11,377 nt of DNA from 39-52-133 sp041488395 (GTDB lineage: Bacteria > Pseudomonadota > Gammaproteobacteria > Burkholderiales > Gallionellaceae). The stretch covers positions 1-11,377 of the forward strand of contig JBGPPE010000089.1 of assembly GCA_041488395.1 (NCBI GenBank), given 5' to 3'. The notes under the pieces are model-generated. The model made no database searches. It was not told where the DNA came from and saw only the letters and a program-made list of their open reading frames with translations. The position numbers were made by a program, and so were the translations under genes. Below, piece by piece: positions 1 to 7,635 of the stretch (within the stretch, counting starts at the first letter, position 1; each line of letters opens with the position of its first letter).

Positions 1-978
1 CTCCGCTATGTCATCACGCATTTCGCGCAGCGAGGGCATCTGCAGCGCAATGACATTCAGCCGGTAATACAAATCCTGGCGGAATTTTCCCAGCCGCACC
101 TGCTCGGCCAGCGCATGATGAGTCGCACTGAGTATGCGCACATCCACGGCTTCCTCTTCGGTTGCCCCCACTTTGCGTATCTTCTTTTCCTGGATGACGC
201 GCAACAGCTTGACCTGCATAGCCAGGGGCAAATCGGCAACCTCGTCCAGCAACAAGGTTCCCCCATGGGCGACCTGAAAAAAACCATCCTTATCCTTGTC
301 GGCACCGGTAAATGCGCCTTTGCGGTAACCGAAAAACTCGCTCTCCATCAGGTTTTCCGGAATGGCGCCACAGTTCACCGCAATAAATGGCTGTTCGCGA
401 CGCGCGCTTTTCTCCACGATCAGGCGTGCCGCCAACTCCTTGCCGCTCCCCGATTCACCACTGATGTGCACTGGTGCCTGACTGCGTGCCACGCGCGCTA
501 TCAACTCGCGTACCTGATCCATCGCTGGCGAACTGCCCAGCAGCACGCGCGCACCGCCCTTGCCTTGCACCGCCCCCGAAGATTGCGGCAATTTGAGAGC
601 AGCCTTCACCAGGGCGCGCAACTGGTCAAGAGAAACCGGCTTGGAAAGATAATCAAAAGCGCCGGCCTTGAGCGCGGCTACGGCATTGTCCAGATTGCCA
701 TGCGCAGTAATCACAGCCACCGGCACATCGATATTATGTTCGGTAATATGTCGCACCACATCCAGACCGTCGCCATCCGGCATGCGCATATCCGTCAGGC
801 ACAAATCATAGGCATTCCCATCCAGCTTCTGCTGCGCCTCGCGCACATTCCCCGCGCGCTCCACATCCAGCCCCATGCGCAGCAGCGCCAACTCCAGCAG
901 CTCAAGGATATCCGGCTCGTCATCCACCACCAGAACGCGCGGGTTTCGCTTACCCGTCGTTTTTACATCAAGACTCAT
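1..978 (-). CDS. pilR: PilR, NtrC-family sigma-54-dependent response regulator (3' end cut by window edge)
   Basis: This is the response regulator of a two-component system. When phosphorylated, PilR activates sigma-54 promoters, classically that of the pilin gene pilA. The reading frame is open for all 326 codons to the left edge. The receiver domain covers about residues 12-125, with acidic D19/D20, phospho-acceptor D63 (in LTDMRM), T91 and K113. The AAA+ domain follows from about residue 145, with Walker A GESGSGKE at 174-181, the sigma-54-contacting GAFTGA loop at 221-226, Walker B LLLDE ending at 246, and the FRQDLYYR arginine-finger region at 299-306. The end of the AAA+ domain and the Fis-type DNA-binding domain lie outside the window. 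The ATG sits inside the last codons of pilS, overlapping it by 11 nt, which implies translational coupling. The domain layout alone would fit any NtrC-like regulator. The PilR call rests on the adjacent six-helix PAS kinase and on PilR-like wording such as ESEFFGYRKGAFTGA. Confidence 0.93.
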   Translation of the reverse strand, partial: MSLDVKTTGKRNPRVLVVDDEPDILELLELALLRMGLDVERAGNVREAQQKLDGNAYDLCLTDMRMPDGDGLDVVRHITEHNIDVPVAVITAHGNLDNAVAALKAGAFDYLSKPVSLDQLRALVKAALKLPQSSGAVQGKGGARVLLGSSPAMDQVRELIARVARSQAPVHISGESGSGKELAARLIVEKSARREQPFIAVNCGAIPENLMESEFFGYRKGAFTGADKDKDGFFQVAHGGTLLLDEVADLPLAMQVKLLRVIQEKKIRKVGATEEEAVDVRILSATHHALAEQVRLGKFRQDLYYRLNVIALQMPSLREMRDDIAE

Positions 979-2590
979 TTTCGCCCCCAAAAACGATACG
1001 GAAGCAAACTTTCCCATCTGCTTGCCGTTTATATTCGAGCAAAGCGCCATTCGCTGCGCACAACTCACGCGCTATATACAAACCCAGCCCGGTGCCACCG
1101 ACGGATGTGGTAAAGAACGGCTCAAACAATTTTTGCTCCGCATCCGCTTCTATCGGCGGGCCATCGTTAACAACATCCAGCACGACTATATCGTCCGCCG
1201 TTCGCCATGCACGCAACTGCACGCTATCCGGCTGTTTCAGCGAGTAGCGCAATGCGTTGCGGCACAAATTCCATAACACCTGCTCAAAATGACCGCGATC
1301 AAATTTCACCACACAGTTTGCCGCCACTTCAATAACAATAATCCCTGGCGCCACACTTTCGGTATGCTGCAACGTCTCGACAAACAACGACAACTTTTCT
1401 TGCAGATTTATCGACTCACCATGAACACGGTCTCGCCGGTTCAACTGCAGCACATCGAGCACGATGTTATTCAACCTGTCCGCATTGTCCAGAATAATCT
1501 GAAACAACCGCGCATGCGCCGGGTCGTGCAAATCTTCACGCAACAGTTCGGCGGCATAGCTGATCGAGGACAGCGGGTTACGCACCTCATGCGCAATATT
1601 GGCAGTCAGCCGCCCCAGCGCTGCCAGCTTGACTTGCTGCGCCTGCGCCTGCACGCGCTGCATATCTTCCAGAATAACCACTGCCCCCCAGAAACTTTCA
1701 CGCTGCACCGGCAGGAAACGTACGCGCAGCGATGAGTCCGTTACCGGAAAATGCAGCACATCCATGCGATTGGCATGGCTTTGGCGCCACGCTGCATACA
1801 ACGCGTCCAGGACAGGCGAGCATTCACCCAGGGTAGTAGATGTCCCTTTCACGAACACATTGCCCAATAGCCGCTCCGCACTTGGATTGTATTGTCGTAC
1901 GATGCTGCGCTCATCCACCAGCATCACGCCATCAGGCATATCCTGAATCACCAGTCGATTAGCTTCAGCCAGGTTGGACAAATCCACCCCGCGCAACGCC
2001 GCCAGCTTTTCACTGGCTACCGCATAGCGGGACAAGGTGTGTGTCAGCCAGGCAACCGCAAAAAAAGCAATGCTCAGCAGGCCCACCTGCATGTACGCCG
2101 CTATCGCCGCGTCATCTACCAATATGGAATAGGAGTGCTCCAGCAAGACAGCAATGCTGGCCAGCGCCGCAAAGAACAGGGTTATTTTTCCGCGGCAGAC
2201 CAGACCGGCCGAGGCCAGGGACACCAGCAGCAACATCCCCAGATTGCTTTGCGTCCCCCCGCTGGCATAAGACATCACAGCAAGGCAAATAATGTCCGCG
2301 CCAACCTGGAAAGCCAGCTGGATGGTGAAGCGCGGATTACGCAACCGCGTTAGCGGCAGTGCCGCCAGCACCAGGATCAGATAGGCCAGGCCAGCTCGGA
2401 TATACAGATCATGATTGCGCGCACCGAGCTGCAGCGTATCGCCAAATACCGCAGCCAGGACAAGCAACATGACGGCCAACAGCAGCCGGTACAGATTAAA
2501 AAAATGGAGGGAGCGCCACAAATCTCCCGACACAGGAGCACCGAGCTGTTGCGCCGGTAATGACAATGACAGGGATATCTTATCCCGCAT
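968..2590 (-). CDS. pilS: PilS, membrane sensor histidine kinase
   Basis: This 540-residue sensor kinase should sit in the inner membrane and phosphorylate PilR to control type IV pilus genes. The N-terminal half has about six hydrophobic helices (roughly 32-51, 66-83, 95-109, 114-131, 135-153 and 163-182), as known for PilS. A PAS domain follows at about 205-310. The H-box NIAHEVRNPLSS places the phospho-acceptor at H334. The ATP-binding domain shows the N-box around 440-446 (LWNLCRN), the G1 box VVNDGPP near 473-479, the F-box LFEPFF at 488-493 and the G2 box GGTGLGL at 498-504. All catalytic boxes are intact and the length is normal. The start lies 5 nt after the stop of the upstream small gene. 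No good Shine-Dalgarno is visible, so it probably depends on translational coupling. In other species PilS senses membrane pilin levels; whether that holds here is inference. Confidence 0.94.
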   Translation of the reverse strand: MRDKISLSLSLPAQQLGAPVSGDLWRSLHFFNLYRLLLAVMLLVLAAVFGDTLQLGARNHDLYIRAGLAYLILVLAALPLTRLRNPRFTIQLAFQVGADIICLAVMSYASGGTQSNLGMLLLVSLASAGLVCRGKITLFFAALASIAVLLEHSYSILVDDAAIAAYMQVGLLSIAFFAVAWLTHTLSRYAVASEKLAALRGVDLSNLAEANRLVIQDMPDGVMLVDERSIVRQYNPSAERLLGNVFVKGTSTTLGECSPVLDALYAAWRQSHANRMDVLHFPVTDSSLRVRFLPVQRESFWGAVVILEDMQRVQAQAQQVKLAALGRLTANIAHEVRNPLSSISYAAELLREDLHDPAHARLFQIILDNADRLNNIVLDVLQLNRRDRVHGESINLQEKLSLFVETLQHTESVAPGIIVIEVAANCVVKFDRGHFEQVLWNLCRNALRYSLKQPDSVQLRAWRTADDIVVLDVVNDGPPIEADAEQKLFEPFFTTSVGGTGLGLYIARELCAANGALLEYKRQADGKVCFRIVFGGENES

Positions 2591-2595
2591 GAGGA

Positions 2596-2826
2596 TTAAT
2601 CAGACTTGCCAGCTTGGCCACGGCTATGCGCTTCGCTGCAATAATACTTGCCCCCGACGAGATAGCCCTCGCTTCTGGGCAAATGGATGCCGCATTGCGC
2701 ACAGCGCACCATATCCTCGGCGCGCGGAGGCTCCTCATCCTGCTTGTGCTGTTCTGGCTTGCGTGCGGACTTGAACCACCAGTAAACGACAGCAACAATG
2801 GCAATAATAAAAAGCAGCCGACTCAT
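2596..2826 (-). CDS. Small single-pass membrane protein with C-terminal zinc-ribbon-like motif (PP0621-like), function unknown
   Basis: This 76-residue protein has one N-terminal hydrophobic helix (about residues 3-18, LLFIIAIVAVVYWWF), a charged linker (about 19-38), and a small C-terminal domain. That domain has C42-x2-C45 and C63-x3-H67, a likely zinc-binding set. It resembles the short conserved proteins often labelled PP0621 family in proteobacteria, which have no established function. I chose the ATG at 2826 because a GGAG Shine-Dalgarno lies 8 nt upstream; the frame could extend 11 codons further but without a better ribosome site. It stands between tRNA-Pro and pilS, 5 nt from the pilS start, so it probably shares a transcript with pilS-pilR. 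A role in pilus regulation is only suggested by position. Confidence 0.85.
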   Translation of the reverse strand: MSRLLFIIAIVAVVYWWFKSARKPEQHKQDEEPPRAEDMVRCAQCGIHLPRSEGYLVGGKYYCSEAHSRGQAGKSD

Positions 2827-2860
2827 GCACGATACTCCGCAAAAAAACAAAGTGACCAAT

Positions 2861-2938
<78 letters not shown>

Positions 2939-2941
2939 AAT

Positions 2942-3910
2942 TCAGAATTGCCGCGACGCGGCGAATTTGGCTAATTCTAACAAAGATTGCTTGTACTGCG
3001 AATCCGGCAATACAGCCAGCGCGGCGCAGGCCGCTTCAGCCTCGCGCTCGGCCTGCCGACGCGTGTAATCCAGCGCGCCAGTCTGCTGCACCACCTGCAA
3101 CACCTCGGTGAAGCGCTCCAGATCGCCTTGCTCGATGGCGTTGCGCACTATGGCTGCCTGTTGCGGCGTGCCATGCTGCATGGCATAGATCAGCGGCAGG
3201 GTGGGTTTGCCTTCCGCCAGATCATCGCCCAGACTCTTGCCAATTTCCTTGGCATCGCCGGAATAATCCAGTACGTCGTCCACCAGTTGAAATGCTGTCC
3301 CCAGATGTACGCCATACAGCGCCGCAGCCTGTTCTGCGGCCCGATCAGCGTGCGACAGGATCGCCCCCAAGCGCATTGCGGCCTCAAACAGCTTGGCTGT
3401 CTTGCAATGGATCACGCGCAGGTAATTGGCTGCATCAACGCTGGCGTCATGGCAATTCAGCAACTGCAGCACCTCGCCCTCGGCGATGGTGTTGGTGGCA
3501 TCGGCCAGGGTTTGCATCACGCGCATGTCACCGACATCCACCATCATCTGAAAGGCGCGCGAATACAGGAAATCGCCCACCAGCACACTCGCCGCATTGC
3601 CAAACAGGGCACTGGCCGTGGCACGCCCGCGGCGCAGCTCCGATTCATCCACCACATCGTCATGCAACAGCGTAGCGGTATGGATAAACTCGACCACGGC
3701 CGCCAGATCATGATGATGCTTGCCGCTATAGCCGAAAGCCTGTGCAGACAGCACCACCAGCGCCGGGCGCAGGCGCTTGCCGCCGCTATTAATGATGTAC
3801 TCACCCACCTGACTGACCAGCGCCACCTCGGAATGCAGACGCGTGCGTATCACCTGATCCACGATCGCCATGTCCGCCGCGAGTAATTGCTTGAGATTCT
3901 CTTGTGACAC
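2942..3910 (-). CDS. ispB: Octaprenyl/polyprenyl diphosphate synthase
   Basis: IspB extends farnesyl diphosphate with isopentenyl diphosphate units to make the long isoprenoid tail of ubiquinone or menaquinone; it is cytosolic. The 322 residues are the normal length for the family. The first aspartate-rich motif is DDVVD at 84-88, followed by RRG, and the second is DDVLD at 211-215. GKxxRP is seen as GGKRLRP at 43-49, and the substrate-binding GKPTLPL is at 234-240. The residues before the first motif are small or aliphatic rather than bulky aromatic, which fits a long-chain product. The chain length itself cannot be read from the sequence. The start codon is GTG, supported by an AAGG Shine-Dalgarno 7 nt upstream. 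The stop codon is 3 nt from tRNA-Pro. The 93-nt gap upstream, to the MFS gene, holds a direct repeat GTCGCAC (3978-3984 and 3988-3994) but no convincing promoter. Confidence 0.96.
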   Translation of the reverse strand: MSQENLKQLLAADMAIVDQVIRTRLHSEVALVSQVGEYIINSGGKRLRPALVVLSAQAFGYSGKHHHDLAAVVEFIHTATLLHDDVVDESELRRGRATASALFGNAASVLVGDFLYSRAFQMMVDVGDMRVMQTLADATNTIAEGEVLQLLNCHDASVDAANYLRVIHCKTAKLFEAAMRLGAILSHADRAAEQAAALYGVHLGTAFQLVDDVLDYSGDAKEIGKSLGDDLAEGKPTLPLIYAMQHGTPQQAAIVRNAIEQGDLERFTEVLQVVQQTGALDYTRRQAEREAEAACAALAVLPDSQYKQSLLELAKFAASRQF

Positions 3911-4003
3911 TTTAATACCTTGAAAAAATTAAGTCGTTGCATTGAGCAGCGTAAACATGGCGCTCAAACCACGCAAAGTCGCACATTGTCGCACAAAAAT
4001 CAC

Positions 4004-5275
4004 TTAGCGAAACTCAGCCGCCCTCCCTGTTCGCCATAAATAGGCCCCCATCATTACCCCCACTGCGCTGAGTGCCACCACGTAATGCACCGGCGCTAAT
4101 GGGTCCGCAGGCAGCAACATGCTCACCAGCACCGGGGTCAGCCCGCCAAAAACGGCATATGCCACATTGTAAGAAAATGACAAGCCGCTGAATCTCACGG
4201 CGGATGGGAAAGCCTTGACCGCCACACTGGGCACCACCCCGATCACACCGACGAAAAAGCCGCACAAGGCATACAGCGCATTAATATTTTGCGGCGCCGA
4301 CGCCATCTGCTGGTAAAACAGTGCCGAAGTAAGGCCCAGCATGGCACAGCCCAATATCAGCACACGCCCCGCTCCGTAACGATCGGCCAAAGCGCCAAAC
4401 ACGACACAGCCCAGGCTCAAAAACAGGGTCGCGATGCTGTTCGCCTGCAAGGCAATGGCCGTGGGAATCGCGTAGAGTTTATGCACCAGTGTCGGCGTCA
4501 TCAAAATCATGACAATAATCGCCGCAGACAACAGCCAGGTCATCAACATCGTGAGGGCTACCGCCGATCTGTGTTCACGCACCACGGTGCGCAAGGGCAG
4601 CTCTTTGGCCAGCATCTGTTTTTCCTGCATCTCCCGGAACACCGGCGTTTCATGCAACCACTGACGCAGCCATGCCGACAGCAAGCCAAAACCACCACCG
4701 AGGATAAACGCGGCCCGCCACCCCACGGAGAGCAACTCAGCCGGGCTGCACAGCTTGTTGACGCCGGTAGCCACCAGCGACCCCAGCAAGATGCCGCCGG
4801 TAAGCCCTGCCGTCAGCACGCCACAGGCAAACCCCACATGGCGCGCCGGCACATGTTCGGACACAAATACCCATGCCCCCGGCACCTCACCACCAATGGC
4901 CGCGCCCTGCAACACGCGCAGCAGCAGCAAAAGCACCGGCGCCCAAATCCCGATCAGCGCATAGGTGGGCAGCAAACCGATCGCCAGGGTCGGCACCGAC
5001 ATCAGAAAGATACTCAGCATGAACATGCGCTTGCGCCCCAGCAGGTCGCCGAAATGCGCCATGACGATGCCGCCCAGCGGTCGCGCCAGATACCCGGCCG
5101 CAAAAATCCCGAAGGTCTGCAACTGCCGCAGCCAGTCCGGCATGTCCGGCGGGAAGAACAGCTGCCCTATCACGACAGCAAAAAACACGAAAATAATGAA
5201 ATCGTAAAACTCCAGCGCCCCACCCAGAGCGGCCAGCACCAAGGTCCGATAATCCTGCCGCGTCAACATCCGCAT
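4004..5275 (-). CDS. MFS transporter, metabolite:H+ symporter (MHS) type
   Basis: This is a twelve-helix major facilitator protein of 423 residues. It shows the early LEFYDF motif (about 21-26) typical of the ProP/KgtP/ShiA-like metabolite:H+ symporters, the family loop FGDLLGRKR (75-83), RVLQGAAIGGE (120-130), and a second loop copy ALADRYGAGR in the C-terminal half. Members of this family import small organic acids, osmolytes or aromatic acids with protons; the substrate cannot be read here. Three ATGs are clustered at the start. I chose the second (5275) because AAGGA ends 7 nt before it, while the first (5281) is too close to that site. The promoter is unclear: TAGAAT (minus strand, 5303-5308) could be a -10 box but has no good -35. 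The gene is divergent from rpmE and on the same strand as ispB, 93 nt away, so it is probably transcribed separately. Confidence 0.88.
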   Translation of the reverse strand: MRMLTRQDYRTLVLAALGGALEFYDFIIFVFFAVVIGQLFFPPDMPDWLRQLQTFGIFAAGYLARPLGGIVMAHFGDLLGRKRMFMLSIFLMSVPTLAIGLLPTYALIGIWAPVLLLLLRVLQGAAIGGEVPGAWVFVSEHVPARHVGFACGVLTAGLTGGILLGSLVATGVNKLCSPAELLSVGWRAAFILGGGFGLLSAWLRQWLHETPVFREMQEKQMLAKELPLRTVVREHRSAVALTMLMTWLLSAAIIVMILMTPTLVHKLYAIPTAIALQANSIATLFLSLGCVVFGALADRYGAGRVLILGCAMLGLTSALFYQQMASAPQNINALYALCGFFVGVIGVVPSVAVKAFPSAVRFSGLSFSYNVAYAVFGGLTPVLVSMLLPADPLAPVHYVVALSAVGVMMGAYLWRTGRAAEFR

Positions 5276-5405
5276 CTTCATATCCTTAAATTAGGGGAAG
5301 TGATTCTAGCCAATGCCATAGTGCTTAGCTATGCCTCCGCGTGTCCTTACTCACCCACCTGCAACCCAGTCACCGGCACCCGCCACGCCCATAACTCCGC
5401 CATAC

Positions 5406-5434
5406 TTGCGAAAAATCCCGTATTCATGGATAAT
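5406..5434 (+). promoter_or_regulatory. Sigma-70-type promoter for rpmE
   Basis: TTGCGA (5406-5411) and GATAAT (5429-5434) are separated by exactly 17 bp, a good match to the -35/-10 consensus. Transcription would begin near 5441, giving a leader of about 54 nt before the rpmE ATG. The rest of the 5282-5494 gap, on the MFS side, holds only a weak inverted repeat CATAG-N7-CTATG (5317-5333), a possible operator. Confidence 0.65.
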
Positions 5435-5494
5435 TCGCCCCCTTATGCGTGCGTACTACCTGCCGCACCAATTTTTGATGCAAGGAAAACCAAG

Positions 5495-5713
5495 ATGAAA
5501 ACCGACATTCACCCGCAATATACCGAGATCGCCGTGACTTGCAGCTGTGGCAACACATTCAAGACCAAGTCCACCATGGGCAAGCCCCTGCACGTTGAAG
5601 TTTGCTCCGAGTGCCACCCGTTCTACACCGGCACCCAGAAGATTGTAGATACCGCTGGCCGCATTGAGAAGTTCAACCAGAAATACAATAAAGGCGCAAA
5701 AGCTGCTGCTTAA
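5495..5713 (+). CDS. rpmE: 50S ribosomal protein L31 (zinc-binding form)
   Basis: This 72-residue protein of the large ribosomal subunit is the normal length for L31. It keeps the four cysteines C16, C18, C37 and C40, so it is the zinc-containing form rather than the cysteine-free type made under zinc starvation. Recognisable stretches are MKTDIHPQY, SCGNTF, CSECHPFYTGTQK and GRIEKFNQKY. The ATG at 5495 has an AAGGA Shine-Dalgarno ending 8 nt upstream. The same frame stays open far upstream through DNA antisense to the transporter, but that extension is not coding. A sigma-70 promoter lies before the gene and a strong terminator after it, so it appears monocistronic. Confidence 0.97.
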   Translation: MKTDIHPQYTEIAVTCSCGNTFKTKSTMGKPLHVEVCSECHPFYTGTQKIVDTAGRIEKFNQKYNKGAKAAA

Positions 5714-5732
5714 TGGCACTTTGCATCTGACC

Positions 5733-5761
5733 AAAAAAGGCAGCCTTACGCTGCCTTTTTT
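5733..5761 (+). terminator. Rho-independent terminator after rpmE
   Basis: The stem GGCAGC (5739-5744) / GCTGCC (5750-5755) has the loop CTTAC and is followed by six T (5756-5761). Six A precede it (5733-5738), so it could also work on the opposite strand. It lies 20 nt after the rpmE stop. Confidence 0.93.
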
Positions 5762-5870
5762 GTTGGAGCAGCCGCCCCGCCACTATCCCGCTTCCACATC
5801 GGGATTGCGATGCGTTATCCTGCGCCCTTTCCAGTTGCCATATTCATAGCGTAAGGTTGCCACTTAGCCC

Positions 5871-7505
5871 ATGTTTGCCTATTCCAAGCTTGCCGAACCC
5901 GAGATGACGCCTACCAAGACGTTGTTCTTCGCGCTGTTCTGCGCCGTCTGGATAGGCACCGGCCTGATCGGCCACGACCCGTGGAAGCCGGATGAAGTCT
6001 ACAGCTTCGGCGTGGTATTCCAGATGCTGCAAAGTGGCGACTGGCTGGTTCCGGCGCTCGCCGGCGAGCCGTTCATGGACAAGCCGCCGCTGTTCTACAT
6101 GACGGCCGCTGTCTTCGCAAAACTGTTCACTCCGCTGCTGCCGCTGCATGACGGCGCGCGGCTGGCCAGCGGTTTCTACAATGCCCTTACCCTGATGTTT
6201 ATCGGCTTTGCCGGACGCGAGCTGTTTGGCAAGGGCCGTGGCTGGGTCAGCGCCATTATCCTGATCGGCTGCCTCGGCATGCTGGTGCGCACCCACTTCC
6301 TGGTCACCGACCTGGCCCTGCTGACTGGCTGCGCCATGATGATCTATGGCTATGCACTCAGCCTGCGCCGCACCATCCTGCCTGGACTCCTGATCGGCAC
6401 CGGGGTGGGCATCGGCTTTATGTCCAAGGGCTTTATCGCCCCTATCCTGTTTCTTTCTATCAGCAGCACCTTGCTGCTGTTCCCGGCCTGGCGCACCCGT
6501 GCTTTTCTCACCACACTCGCCGTCGCCGTTGTATGTGCGCTGCCCTGGCTGACTATCTGGCCCTACCTGTTATACCAGCGCTCTCCGCAGCTGTTTATGG
6601 AGTGGGCGTGGAAACTGAATATCGGACGCTGGTTTGATTTTGCCCGGCACGGGAAATTCGATGAGGTGTTCTATTACGTCAAGATCCTGCCCTGGTTTGC
6701 CTGGCCGGCCCTGCCTATGGGCGCCTGGGCCGTATGGCAGGCACGCAAAAAGGTGCTGCAGCAGCCCGAATTCCAGCTGCTGCTGACCACCTTCCTGGTG
6801 ATGCTGCTTACCCTGAGCATCGTGCCGAATATCGAGGAAATTTTTGCACTGCCGATGTTGCTGCCCATTTCCCTGCTGGCTACTGCCTCGCTCTCCAGCC
6901 TGCGCCGCGGTGCGGCCAATGCGCTGGACTGGTTCGGCATCATGACCTTCGGTTTCATCGCAATTCTGATGTGGTGGGGATGGTTCGGCCTGCAGCTGGA
7001 CAACGATGCAAAAATCACCCATTGGCTAAAGAACTACCAACCCGAGGTCGAGCCCACCTTCCAGCTGCTCCCCTTCTGTCTGGCCGTAGGAGCCACCGTA
7101 CTCTGGGTCACACTGGTATGGCGCGTGGGCCGCTCCATACGCCGCGCCGCCATCAACTGGGCCAGTGGCGTCACCCTGCTGTGGGTGCTGGCGATGACCT
7201 TGTGGCTGCCCTGGCTGGACAGCAGCAAGAGCTATCGCAGCATGGTTGACTCTCTGTCCGAATCATTGCCGGAAAAATATGAGTGCATCGCCAGCCGTTA
7301 CCTGGGCGACGGGCAGAAAGCCATGCTGCACTACTTTGGCAACATCATTACTCGTCAGGGCGGGGAACGTTCCTGCGATCTGCTGCTGACGCAGGGCAAC
7401 CTGTCACGCTCAGATCAGGAACAAGGCCACTGGACTACCGTCTGGGAAGGCGGCCGTCGTGGTGAGAAGGACGAGCGTTACTATCTGTACCAGCGCCAGC
7501 GATAA
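5871..7505 (+). CDS. GT39/ArnT-like polytopic membrane glycosyltransferase
   Basis: This 544-residue inner-membrane protein has about eleven or twelve hydrophobic helices. It belongs to the dolichyl-phosphate-mannose/ArnT-like (GT39, GT-C fold) enzymes, which move a sugar from a polyprenyl-phosphate carrier to lipid, glycan or protein on the periplasmic side. Supporting motifs are DPWKPDE at 36-42, whose final Asp-Glu matches the catalytic first-loop acidic pair, SGDWLVPALAGEPFMDKPPLFY (about 55-76), the ArnT-like surroundings of THFLVTD (141-147), and FMSKGFIAP (183-191). A hydrophilic periplasmic-like tail follows the last helix. Donor and acceptor are unknown; no arn, lipid A or O-antigen genes are nearby. 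The start is uncertain: neither ATG 5871 nor the in-frame ATG at 5904, which sits right at the first helix, has a clear Shine-Dalgarno. The 109-nt gap upstream shows a repeated GTTGCCA (5834-5840 and 5856-5862) but no clear promoter. Confidence 0.85.
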   Translation: MFAYSKLAEPEMTPTKTLFFALFCAVWIGTGLIGHDPWKPDEVYSFGVVFQMLQSGDWLVPALAGEPFMDKPPLFYMTAAVFAKLFTPLLPLHDGARLASGFYNALTLMFIGFAGRELFGKGRGWVSAIILIGCLGMLVRTHFLVTDLALLTGCAMMIYGYALSLRRTILPGLLIGTGVGIGFMSKGFIAPILFLSISSTLLLFPAWRTRAFLTTLAVAVVCALPWLTIWPYLLYQRSPQLFMEWAWKLNIGRWFDFARHGKFDEVFYYVKILPWFAWPALPMGAWAVWQARKKVLQQPEFQLLLTTFLVMLLTLSIVPNIEEIFALPMLLPISLLATASLSSLRRGAANALDWFGIMTFGFIAILMWWGWFGLQLDNDAKITHWLKNYQPEVEPTFQLLPFCLAVGATVLWVTLVWRVGRSIRRAAINWASGVTLLWVLAMTLWLPWLDSSKSYRSMVDSLSESLPEKYECIASRYLGDGQKAMLHYFGNIITRQGGERSCDLLLTQGNLSRSDQEQGHWTTVWEGGRRGEKDERYYLYQRQR

Positions 7506-7516
7506 CATAAAACTCG

Positions 7517-7635
7517 CGTAGCGATTCGTTCGCCTCCTCTCCCGCATGCGGGATAACCAGCCACTTGCCCGCTTGCGGGCTTAGTGGATTGGCTAGTAGT
7601 TCCATCAGAGGATTGTGGAGAGGGCATCGCTAACG
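7517..7635. repeat. Nested palindromic element (REP/MITE-like) between convergent genes
   Basis: A 119-bp region closes on itself. The outer arms are CGTAGCGAT (7517-7525) and ATCGCTAACG (7626-7635), with one bulge. The second pair of arms is CCTCTCC (7536-7542) and GGAGAGG (7617-7623). Inside are two hairpins. One is CCCGCATGCGGG (7541-7552). The other, at 7557-7592, has the core GCCCGC-TT-GCGGGC flanked by CCACT/AGTGG and CCA/TGG. It fills the gap between the convergent glycosyltransferase and SRPBCC genes, and its right arm contains the stop codon of the latter. No T-run follows the hairpins closely, so it is not a classic terminator. No ORF or transposase is inside. It could be a REP-like repeat, a decayed miniature element, or a two-way transcription barrier. 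Confidence 0.6.

Noticed and set aside
115..1113. A 332-codon plus-strand open frame opposite pilR and the end of pilS
   Set aside because: It is antisense to clear catalytic domains on the other strand, shows no recognisable domain, and has no ribosome site.
2580..2804. Alternative minus-strand frame over the small pilS-proximal gene
   Set aside because: It is out of frame with the membrane helix and Cys/His cluster and has no supporting ribosome site.
2987..3886. A 299-codon plus-strand open frame opposite ispB
   Set aside because: It is the antisense shadow of a complete prenyl synthase with both aspartate-rich motifs.
3978..3994. Direct repeat GTCGCAC upstream of ispB as an operator
   Set aside because: Two 7-bp copies 10 bp apart could be chance, and no promoter could be placed with confidence next to them.
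4289..5713. A 474-codon plus-strand open frame ending in the L31 sequence
   Set aside because: Its first 400 codons are antisense to the MFS transporter, rich in Q, H and R as expected for a shadow of a membrane gene, and only the last 72 codons are the real rpmE, which has its own Shine-Dalgarno and promoter.
5834..5862. Repeated GTTGCCA before the glycosyltransferase as a regulator site
   Set aside because: The copies are 22 bp apart, about two helical turns, but they are short and not linked to a recognisable promoter.
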